Positions 1 through 5,101 of a stretch of 5,733 bases of DNA are shown here, in pieces. Origin of the DNA: an uncultured Candidatus Melainabacteria bacterium (GTDB taxonomy: Bacteria > Cyanobacteriota > Vampirovibrionia > Gastranaerophilales > Gastranaerophilaceae); assembly GCA_946622835.1 (NCBI GenBank), contig CAMOQI010000076.1:1-5733 (forward strand). The letters are read 5' to 3'. How positions within the stretch are numbered: the first letter of the stretch is position 1; each line of letters starts with the position of its first letter. A program made the position numbers and the translations under genes. The notes under the pieces are model-generated. The model did no database searches, was not told where the DNA came from, and saw only the letters and a list, made by a program, of their open reading frames with translations.

Positions 1-20
1 AAAGTCAACCCTACTTTTGA

Positions 21-88
21 GTGCAATTTTTTGGACAAAAAGTGCAAATAAGCGGACATTTTTGTTACCGAAACCGGACATTTTGGAC
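21..88. repeat. Imperfect ~21-bp tandem units, possible insertion-sequence end
   Basis: GTGCAA occurs at 21 and 42, and GGAC at 33, 54, 76 and 85. The first three GGAC copies are spaced 21 and 22 bp apart, giving units GTGCAA-N6-GGACA at 21-37 and 42-58 and a diverged third unit ending CCGGACA at 74-80. On the minus strand the ends read TGTCCGG, TGTCCGC and TGTCCAA. Several ~20-bp repeats with TG...CA tips are a known feature of the ends of IS21-family elements. If this is one, the element body lies left of the window and its tip is near position 80. No transposase sequence is visible, so the assignment is a hypothesis. Confidence 0.35.
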
Positions 89-131
89 TTTTGTACTTAA
101 CCAATTTCCGACCTTGCAAAATCGGCAAAAG

Positions 132-165
132 CTGGATTGCTTCGGGCATTCGCCCTCGCAATGAC
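132..165. repeat. REP-like palindromic interspersed repeat
   Basis: The plus strand reads CTGGATTGCTTCGGGC, then a short loop, then GCCCTCGCAATGAC. The two arms pair through ATTGC/GCAAT and GGGC/GCCC, with a small internal mismatch (TTC against GA). The core, on the minus strand CATTGCGAGG...GAAGCAATCCAG, matches from memory a palindromic repeat seen in intergenic regions of many unrelated bacteria. The pairing is seen directly; the family membership is recall. Confidence 0.55.
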
Positions 166-202
166 ATAAAACCCTTCCGACCAAATGTCCTGTTAAAAGG
201 TA

Positions 203-218
203 TGTGCCCTGTGGCACA
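203..218. repeat. Perfect 6-bp inverted repeat, 4-nt loop
   Basis: TGTGCC and GGCACA pair perfectly around the loop CTGT. On the minus strand the hairpin is followed by TACCTTTT, which is too weak a T-run to call an intrinsic terminator with confidence, but it could end the tRNA-Ser transcript. Confidence 0.4.
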
Positions 219-252
219 GCCAAAATTTGCTCCAGCCTCTGCTCGCTCACGC

Positions 253-273
253 AACCCGCATAATTGGCGGGTT
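253..273. repeat. Perfect 7-bp GC-rich inverted repeat
   Basis: AACCCGC (253-259) and GCGGGTT (267-273) pair perfectly around a 7-nt loop. The stem is strong for such an AT-rich genome. Neither strand has a T-run after it, so it is not a standard intrinsic terminator. It may be part of the same repetitive DNA as its neighbours. Confidence 0.5.
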
Positions 274-295
274 CTCCTCCCTGCCCTCAAAGCGA

Positions 296-326
296 AACGG
301 GTATTGATTTTGCGCCAAAACCCGTT
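296..326 (-). terminator. Nested hairpin just after the tRNA-Ser 3' end
   Basis: The outer arms AACGGG (296-301) and CCCGTT (321-326) enclose a second palindrome, TTTTG-CGC-CAAAA (308-320), leaving a 6-nt bulge on one side. It begins 5 nt beyond the 3' end of the tRNA on the transcribed strand. That position suits a trailer hairpin or transcript end, but the bases after it (TCGCTTTG) are not a clean T-run. The structure is clear; its role as a terminator is inferred. Confidence 0.35.
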
Positions 327-331
327 CAGTT

Positions 332-418
332 CGGAGAGGGCGGGATTCGAACCCGCGGTAGAGTCTCCCCTACAACGACTTTCGAGGTCGTCACCTTAAA
401 CCGCTCGGACACCTCTCC
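332..418 (-). tRNA. tRNA-Ser (anticodon CGA)
   Basis: An 87-nt class II tRNA with a full cloverleaf. The acceptor arms GGAGAGG (412-418) and CCTCTCC (333-339) pair perfectly, and the discriminator base is G. The anticodon stem ACGAC/GTCGT closes a loop CTCGAAA with anticodon CGA at 382-384, which reads UCG codons. A long variable arm with a GTAG/CTAC stem is typical of tRNA-Ser. The T arm is GCGGG-TTCGAAT-CCCGC. CCA is not encoded: the bases after the discriminator are AACTG, so the tail must be added by the CCA-adding enzyme. The gene begins 11 bp after the stop codon of the upstream small membrane-protein gene. Confidence 0.97.
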
Positions 419-429
419 ACTGTTTCTGT

Positions 430-888
430 CTACTTATATAATACTCTATCAAAAAACTCTTGCAACAACTCCGCTTTTTCTCTCCCTATAACCATAAATT
501 CCACAAATCTATCGCTATCTCTTAGCCGCAACCCAAAAATCGTTTCACTATACACAACAAGATTATTATTCATAACAAATACAACACTCTGCTTTTTTCT
601 CAAAATCCTATATTCCAAAACTCGCGCCAATTCTATTTCTTCGCCGTTTACCAAAATAGAATCCTCCAAAACCTTTACCCCGTCTTTTTTTCTTATTTTC
701 CTTATTATATTAAACCTCGGAATATACAACAATGTTAATATTACACTCACTACCCCGGCCCACAAATAAGTTATTCTACCCAAAAACCCCAAAAACAGCA
801 CAAATCCGACAAGTAATAAATAAAAAATTATTACCCCCAAAACTATTACTCCCTCTCTTTCATCCGTCCTTGGTTTCAAATTTCCCAT
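430..888 (-). CDS. Small membrane protein with two TM helices and a PH-like cytoplasmic domain
   Basis: A 152-residue protein I do not recognise by name. After a short polar N-terminus it has two hydrophobic segments (about residues 13-36 and 40-57) joined by a tight turn. A basic stretch follows (IIRKIRKKDG, 61-70). The soluble C-terminal half alternates short beta-like strands (about 71-120: VKVLEDSILV, IELARVLEYRIL, SVVFVMNNNLVVYS) and ends in an amphipathic helix (about 125-150). Two TM helices, then a strand-rich domain, then a final helix resembles bacterial PH-domain/YcxB-like membrane proteins. That is inferred from the pattern, not from a conserved motif. The start is well supported by AGGGG about 7 nt upstream. 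The gene follows the 121-residue gene by 15 bp, so the two are probably co-transcribed, with tRNA-Ser immediately after. Expression as a protein is likely; the function is unknown. Confidence 0.8.
   Translation of the reverse strand: MGNLKPRTDEREGVIVLGVIIFYLLLVGFVLFLGFLGRITYLWAGVVSVILTLLYIPRFNIIRKIRKKDGVKVLEDSILVNGEEIELARVLEYRILRKKQSVVFVMNNNLVVYSETIFGLRLRDSDRFVEFMVIGREKAELLQEFFDRVLYK
438..465 (-). promoter_or_regulatory. Candidate promoter for tRNA-Ser, inside the upstream CDS
   Basis: TTGCAA (460-465) and TATTAT (438-443) on the minus strand are separated by 16 bp and resemble sigma-70 -35 and -10 boxes (4/6 and 5/6 matches). Transcription would start near 431, about 12 nt before the mature tRNA. 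Both boxes lie within the last codons of the upstream gene. AT-rich sequence makes chance matches common, so this is a plausible rather than proven promoter. Confidence 0.4.
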
Positions 889-903
889 ACTAATCCCCTG
901 TTT

Positions 904-1269
904 TTAAAAATAACTCCTTACCGAATATTCCCTCACCTGATATTTATCCATTAAATTATTCTTTTTACGCGAAGATATCAACGCACCCATACCAAAACCA
1001 ACCAATCCTCCGCCTAAAAAGCCCAATATGCTAACCTTCCAGGAGTGCTTCCATACACCAACCCCGCCACCAAATAAAGCAAGCAACCCCGCTGCCCATT
1101 TCGTATTCCTCTTCAATCTTTCTTCTTGGCGATTATACTTGGTCACAAATTCGTCCGCTTTATCTTTTTCAATTTCATAAACCGGAGAATTCTCAGGTCG
1201 AGAAGGACTTTTTCGAAAATCCATCCTTACCCTGTTTTTATCTATTTCCTGACCTACTTGTAATTTCAT
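904..1269 (-). CDS. Hypothetical small membrane protein, glycine-rich TM hairpin
   Basis: A 121-residue protein of unknown function. Residues 1-57 are polar and charged, with many Lys, Arg, Glu and Asp. Two glycine-rich hydrophobic segments follow (about 58-73, with FGGGVGV, and 78-100, with FLGGGLVGFGMGAL), separated by WKHSWK. The tail is basic (RKKNN...). The Gly spacing suggests tightly packed helices of the glycine-zipper kind. The gene starts 40 bp after the murJ stop codon and ends 15 bp before the next gene, so it is probably in the murJ transcript. The start is uncertain: the first ATG has no clear ribosome binding site. Met16 (codon at 1224-1222) is preceded by CAGGGTAAGG and could be the true start, giving a 106-residue protein. 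Neither choice affects the membrane part. Confidence 0.75.
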   Translation of the reverse strand: MKLQVGQEIDKNRVRMDFRKSPSRPENSPVYEIEKDKADEFVTKYNRQEERLKRNTKWAAGLLALFGGGVGVWKHSWKVSILGFLGGGLVGFGMGALISSRKKNNLMDKYQVREYSVRSYF

Positions 1270-1309
1270 ACTACTAATCTAACTCTTTATTTAAAAATTT
1301 TATATCGCT

Positions 1310-2911
1310 CTATCTTCTATTGATTTTTTCCGCAATTCTATTATACAGCTCACTTGCATATTCCATTTTAAATAATAAATTTAACGGAAGATATACCCCC
1401 AAGCACACAATTGCTATTAAAATTATCTTTATTGTTTCAAAGGGAATTTTAGCCAAATTCACAAATTTATCATACTCACTTGCTGCATAATAACAAACTC
1501 CAAACGTTATAACCCCTGCCACAAGCATTTTTAATAAATTTTTAAATAATACCGCATAATTTAAACGAATTTTCTTATATATTAAAATTCCCAAAACACA
1601 GGCATTAAACAATGTCACCAATGATGTTGACAGCATTACCCCGCCTATTCCCATGCGAAGTTGTATTATAAATATCCAATTCAATAAAATCTTCAGAATA
1701 ATTGACGAAAATGCAACCACAAACGGAGTTTTTGAATCATTAAATGAATAATAAACTCTTGTTATAGAATCTCTAAAAACATACGGAATTATTGATACCG
1801 ACAAAAACCAAAGAGCCTCAGTTACCATAAACGTTGCACTTTTATCAAAAGCCCCGTGTTCAAATACCAATCTCACAGCATCCATTCCAACAACAAATAT
1901 ACCTATTATAATAGGTATTGCTCCAAAAAATAAAACCCCAACACCTTTATTAAAATAATTCCTTATTCCGTCAAAATCTTTATCCGCAACAAGTCTTGCA
2001 AATATCGGGAATAAAGGTACCAAAAATGCCGTAACCAAAATTCCCACCGGAAACTGGAAAATCCTATTCGCATAACCAATAGCAGTCCACGCACCTTCTG
2101 AAATTGATGAGGTAAAAAACATATCTACATAAATATGGATTTGTCCCACAGTTGAACTCAAAACCGCAGGAAACAACAACTCTCCTATCTGTTTAAATTC
2201 GGGATTATTAGTAAATTCAAACACAGGTTTTAGTTTGTATCCCAATCTTTTTATATTCGGATACTGTACAATCAATTGTAAAACCGCACCGGCCGTTGTT
2301 GCCCACGCCAATACATACCCCTTTGAATCACTGGGGGCAGCGATTACTGCCGTTATAATTGCAACACTCATCAATATTGGAGATAAATTTGGCAGCATAA
2401 ACTGTTTATAAATTATCAAAATCCCGTAATAAATCCCTGCGACCCCTCCGATTACGAGCAACGGAACCATAATTCTAAGGTGTTGTGCCGCCAACGATAC
2501 CATTTGAGAAGAACCGCCCGAAATAATTATCCCCATTATTTGTTTCGGAAATAAAAATATTAAAACAGATAAGACAGTAAACAATATAATTGTCGCATTC
2601 ATAAATGTTGAAAATAAACGATTTGCCGCCTCCGGCGGTTTTTCTTTTAAATTCGGTATAAGTTTTGAAAATATTGCAACGGTCGCGCTATGAAAAGGAC
2701 CGCCAACCCCGCCCAATAAAATTAAAGATAAAGATGGAATTTGATACGCATAATAATACGCATCAGAGACCAAAGAGGCACCATAATAATTTGCAATGAC
2801 AATATCTCTGACAAAACCGATGAGTTTACTCACAATTGTTACAACCGCAATCAGCCATGCTGCTTTTAATACACTCGGTGTCTTATCTTCCTGTTGAATT
2901 ACTTCTGCCAT
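1310..2911 (-). CDS. murJ: Lipid II flippase MurJ (MVF family)
   Basis: Moves lipid II, the peptidoglycan precursor, across the cytoplasmic membrane for cell-wall assembly. The length of 533 residues and the near-continuous hydrophobic segments fit the 14-helix MurJ fold of the MOP exporter superfamily. Recognisable blocks are SKLIGFVRDIVIANYYGA (28-45, with the conserved Arg35), SDAYYYAYQIPS (49-60), YANRIFQFPVGIL (280-292, with Arg283), LVFEHGAFDKSAT (348-360) and YYSFNDSKTPF (387-397). Block 67-76 reads GGVGGPFHSA. It replaces the EGA-type block of proteobacterial MurJ and, from memory, resembles cyanobacterial versions. The ATG at 2911 has no Shine-Dalgarno sequence and lies inside the last codons of a 52-codon ORF, so translation may be coupled to it. 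No convincing promoter stands directly upstream. It appears to head a short operon with two small membrane-protein genes. Confidence 0.95.
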   Translation of the reverse strand: MAEVIQQEDKTPSVLKAAWLIAVVTIVSKLIGFVRDIVIANYYGASLVSDAYYYAYQIPSLSLILLGGVGGPFHSATVAIFSKLIPNLKEKPPEAANRLFSTFMNATIILFTVLSVLIFLFPKQIMGIIISGGSSQMVSLAAQHLRIMVPLLVIGGVAGIYYGILIIYKQFMLPNLSPILMSVAIITAVIAAPSDSKGYVLAWATTAGAVLQLIVQYPNIKRLGYKLKPVFEFTNNPEFKQIGELLFPAVLSSTVGQIHIYVDMFFTSSISEGAWTAIGYANRIFQFPVGILVTAFLVPLFPIFARLVADKDFDGIRNYFNKGVGVLFFGAIPIIIGIFVVGMDAVRLVFEHGAFDKSATFMVTEALWFLSVSIIPYVFRDSITRVYYSFNDSKTPFVVAFSSIILKILLNWIFIIQLRMGIGGVMLSTSLVTLFNACVLGILIYKKIRLNYAVLFKNLLKMLVAGVITFGVCYYAASEYDKFVNLAKIPFETIKIILIAIVCLGVYLPLNLLFKMEYASELYNRIAEKINRR

Positions 2912-3057
2912 ATAACAATTGTACGTGAAGCATTTATAATTGCAAATATATTAATAGAGCCTTTTAATACAAATCCTTCGGGTTTATCGTCTTTGAGCAA
3001 GTTTTTCATCATTGTCCAAAACGTATTGTTTGCATAACGGTTTGTTTTGCGAACCAT
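2899..3057 (-). CDS. Possible 52-residue small ORF overlapping the murJ start
   Basis: An ATG at 3057 opens 52 codons ending in TAA at 2901-2899, overlapping the first 13 bases of murJ in another frame. The product begins MVRKTNRYANNTFW, is basic at the N-terminus, and has a hydrophobic stretch near its end (INIFAIINA) before IVIWQK. It matches nothing I know. The frame is open further back, to a TGA 36 bp before the ATG. The extra residues (RSLKDRGKKFAQR) also look protein-like, so the ORF may be the lost C-terminal end of the protease gene rather than an independent gene. No good ribosome binding site precedes the ATG; AGGGGG lies about 20 nt upstream. In its favour are the overlap with murJ, which lacks its own ribosome binding site, and the plausible amino acid composition. 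Chance remains a real alternative at this length. Confidence 0.3.
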   Translation of the reverse strand: MVRKTNRYANNTFWTMMKNLLKDDKPEGFVLKGSINIFAIINASRTIVIWQK

Positions 3058-3070
3058 ACGCTGCGCAAAC
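3028..3070 (-). repeat. Imperfect hairpin after the protease gene
   Basis: On the minus strand GTTTGC (3065-3070) pairs with GCAAAC (3028-3033). An inner arm GTATGGTT pairs with AACCGTTAT through one bulge and two G-T pairs, around a 9-nt loop; a 5-nt asymmetric bulge (GCAGC) separates outer and inner stems. It starts 16 nt after the protease stop codon. It could be a 3' end, an attenuator or a processing structure, but only TTTT follows, after AATACG, so it is a poor intrinsic terminator. It also covers the ATG of the small ORF. Confidence 0.4.
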
Positions 3071-3086
3071 TTTTTCCCCCTATCTT

Positions 3087-5021
3087 TTAGACTTCTTCAA
3101 CGGTTTTAGGTCTTGTAAGGCTCAATAGCGCTTTCACCTGCTCAATATTTTCTTCAATTTCTTTGATTTCTTCAACTATAGGCACTTCTGTTTTTACTTT
3201 TTGGATAGCCATTTCCACTGCTAATGTATTGTTATTTGCAGATGCAGCTTCAATCCAGGCATCCCCTCCATTAGGCATATATATGGTCTTTAAATAACTT
3301 GTAAGATTTACACCATATATAATTACATCGGTATTCAAACGGAAGAATTTATCTAATGATAATCTTAAACAATCTGCATCATCCCAAGGATTAATTATCT
3401 CAATATAGTTATTTATTGTATCAACTTTTCTGACTGAGTATGCATGACCGCTTATAATTCCCAGTTTGTTATCATCTTCATTAATTCCAATTTGGAAATT
3501 GGTTGCTGTTCCTTTTTCATAGGCATCCCATAATCTTAAAAATTCATCTCTATAGTTATAATTATTTATACCCACTTTGTGCATAATATTTCCCCAATTG
3601 CTACCAATAGCGGTTATTTCTTCGCTACCTGTAAGATATTTTGAAATAGTGTTATAGAACGCAGTTTCAACTGATTTATCGGCATCATAGGATTTATCTT
3701 TCCCGCTGACCTCATCAATCCATTCTACCCGTTGATCGTTATCAATATTTTCTTTAATTAATTTGTTTAATGCAATATCAATTAGTACTGTATCTCTATC
3801 TCCAAAAACATCTTTAAAATTTGTTAATTCTGATTTTTTTATAGTGGCTTTTTTATTTGCACCGGGGTATTTTTTGAATATTACCTCATAATCATCACCG
3901 GATTGATTAATAGTTACAAAATTCGATATGCTTCCGTTATCATCGTTTCGGCATAATCCGTTTATTAGAGCAAATAATCTGCAATCCGGTATTTCTCCTT
4001 GCATTGCCCAGCCATTTTTTCCGTCAATATTTTCAGTGATGCCTTGAGTGTAATATACAAATTCAGCATTTTCTACGTTAGGGCGATAGATATTATGTAA
4101 AACTTTATCCGTACCTTCTCCTGTATCTATAGTAGAGTCAGTACAACTTGCCGCAACATAATCGTTGCCGGTACCGGTATTGATTGTATTTCCATATGTA
4201 ATATATTGATAATGTTTAATCTTTTTTTCATCCTCTCTGGTATAAATGTCATGATAGTTATCCATGCTAAAAACGTCGCTATCTATTGCATACCCCACTC
4301 TGACGATGTCATCGGCGTCGTTGGTGTCCACGTCGCAATTATTACCCATCAATATGATGTCGTCTTTTTGGTTTTTGCCTGCAACAATTTCGATATTATC
4401 TCCTGTCACAACCAATCTGCCGTTGTCCAAAAATTCAAATTTAGCAGTTACGCTTTTGCCGTCCCGTGCTGATATTGTATATTGATAATTCTCGCCCCCA
4501 AACGGATTTGTCAGGGTCAAAACTTTTTCTTCAGAGGTTAATTTGACTGTTTTTTGAGCCTGTCCGCGTGATAGTGTTAAATTCTGATCAATAGGTTCTA
4601 TATCATCCGAGCCTGTTCCGTCTGTACCGTCATCAGGGTTTACATCTCCGCCGCCTGTATTCGGGTCCGGTTCCGGTTCAACAGGTTTTACTTCAGGTTT
4701 TTTATTCGGATCTAAAAACCATAATATCAACTGTTTTAATTTATCTAATGTGTCTTTTGCAAAACTATTTATCAAGCTGCCGCCATTTTTGTTGGCATCT
4801 TGTGCTTTAATACCTTCTTCAATATCTTCATCGGTAAGCTCGTACGGATCTTTTCCGTCAATGGTTACAGAATCAGAATCCCCATTGCCGTCGGGCAACG
4901 TGGTGCCGCCCTCATCATCAATTGTATGGTCGTCATCCAGTATTTGGTCTTCTTCGCAACTATGATCCGCGCATCCAACGAAATTTGTTTGATATTTAAA
5001 TAATAAATCGTAATTTTCCAT
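3087..5021 (-). CDS. Calpain-type cysteine protease with acidic N-terminus and RTX-like repeats
   Basis: A 644-residue multidomain protein, probably a cysteine endopeptidase of the calpain (C2) type. Residues 17-83 are highly acidic and low-complexity, with no signal peptide. Residues 107-146 form a Pro/Glu/Asp/Gly linker. Residues 150-215 look strand-rich. Residues 219-247 and 278-307 carry degenerate glycine/aspartate repeats (NTGTGNDYV, DTGEGTDKV, DTNDADDIV) like the calcium-binding RTX beta-roll. The protease domain spans about 336-572: QGEIPDC supplies Gln341 and Cys347 with the exact calpain Gln-to-Cys spacing of six, GHAYSV gives His526, and IINPWD gives Asn544. YLTGSEEI (462-469) also matches the family. 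A charged, probably coiled-coil tail (605-635) ends the protein. AAAGGA stands 3 nt before the ATG, partly within a small hairpin. The gene lies between ldh and murJ with its own candidate promoter. Substrate and export route are unknown. Confidence 0.88.
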   Translation of the reverse strand: MENYDLLFKYQTNFVGCADHSCEEDQILDDDHTIDDEGGTTLPDGNGDSDSVTIDGKDPYELTDEDIEEGIKAQDANKNGGSLINSFAKDTLDKLKQLILWFLDPNKKPEVKPVEPEPDPNTGGGDVNPDDGTDGTGSDDIEPIDQNLTLSRGQAQKTVKLTSEEKVLTLTNPFGGENYQYTISARDGKSVTAKFEFLDNGRLVVTGDNIEIVAGKNQKDDIILMGNNCDVDTNDADDIVRVGYAIDSDVFSMDNYHDIYTREDEKKIKHYQYITYGNTINTGTGNDYVAASCTDSTIDTGEGTDKVLHNIYRPNVENAEFVYYTQGITENIDGKNGWAMQGEIPDCRLFALINGLCRNDDNGSISNFVTINQSGDDYEVIFKKYPGANKKATIKKSELTNFKDVFGDRDTVLIDIALNKLIKENIDNDQRVEWIDEVSGKDKSYDADKSVETAFYNTISKYLTGSEEITAIGSNWGNIMHKVGINNYNYRDEFLRLWDAYEKGTATNFQIGINEDDNKLGIISGHAYSVRKVDTINNYIEIINPWDDADCLRLSLDKFFRLNTDVIIYGVNLTSYLKTIYMPNGGDAWIEAASANNNTLAVEMAIQKVKTEVPIVEEIKEIEENIEQVKALLSLTRPKTVEEV

Positions 5022-5038
5022 AATTCCTTTTACGGAAT
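5022..5038 (-). promoter_or_regulatory. Ribosome binding site partly in a small hairpin
   Basis: On the minus strand ATTCC (5034-5038) can pair with GGAAT (5023-5027) around a 6-nt loop. The Shine-Dalgarno bases AAAGGA (5025-5030) fall in the loop and 3' arm, directly before the protease ATG. The stem is only 5 bp with two G-C pairs, so any effect on translation would be modest. Confidence 0.3.
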
Positions 5039-5062
5039 ATTCGGATTTAATCTTTAGAAGTT

Positions 5063-5090
5063 TTAATATGTTTGTTACAAAAATTTACAA
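5063..5090 (-). promoter_or_regulatory. Candidate promoter for the calpain-like gene
   Basis: TTGTAA (5085-5090) and TATTAA (5063-5068) on the minus strand are spaced by 16 bp, each matching four of six bases of the sigma-70 boxes. The start point would be about 35 nt before the ATG. There is no recognisable terminator after ldh in this 80-bp spacer, so read-through from ldh is also possible. The region is very AT-rich and such matches arise by chance. Confidence 0.3.
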
Positions 5091-5101
5091 CAGTTAAAAA
5101 T

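Larger units (their letters stand above)
1..331. other. Repeat-rich intergenic region downstream of tRNA-Ser
   Basis: No convincing gene is present. Open frames exist on both strands, but they run straight through palindromes and have no ribosome binding site or recognisable protein motif. Base composition differs from the rest of the window: positions 181-240 are about 48% G+C and 241-300 about 62%, whereas the coding regions are visibly AT-rich. The stretch holds about three imperfect 21-bp tandem units (21-84), a REP-like palindrome (132-165) and three other inverted repeats (203-218, 253-273, 296-326). I infer accumulated mobile or repetitive DNA beside a tRNA gene. Whether it continues into a complete element left of the window cannot be seen. 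Confidence 0.6.

Noticed and set aside
65..250. 61-codon minus-strand ORF with several Cys residues (CHCEGECPKQ...CRFCK)
   Set aside because: The Cys pattern comes from translating the REP-like palindrome at 132-165; there is no ribosome binding site and no recognised domain, so it is not a zinc-finger gene.
1..331. CRISPR array suggested by the short regular repeats
   Set aside because: The units are only 21-22 bp including the variable part, are imperfect, and have no spacer-length unique segments or cas genes.
91..399. 102-codon plus-strand ORF downstream of the tRNA
   Set aside because: It runs through the palindromes and most of the tRNA-Ser gene on the opposite strand, which no real coding sequence should do.
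264..491. 75-codon plus-strand ORF containing GGIRTRGRVS
   Set aside because: That peptide is the familiar artefact of translating the complement of a tRNA T arm; the frame spans the whole tRNA gene.
2933..2961. Promoter directly upstream of murJ (TATAAA at 2933-2938)
   Set aside because: A -10-like box is present, but at a 17-bp spacing the -35 position reads GGCTCT, which is unlike the consensus.
3028..3070. Intrinsic terminator after the protease gene
   Set aside because: The hairpin is real, but only a four-T run follows, after six other bases, and the stem is bulged; kept as a structure without a terminator claim.
4206..5003. Several plus-strand ORFs of 67-88 codons opposite the protease gene
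   Set aside because: All are mirror frames of a well-supported coding sequence with intact catalytic motifs.
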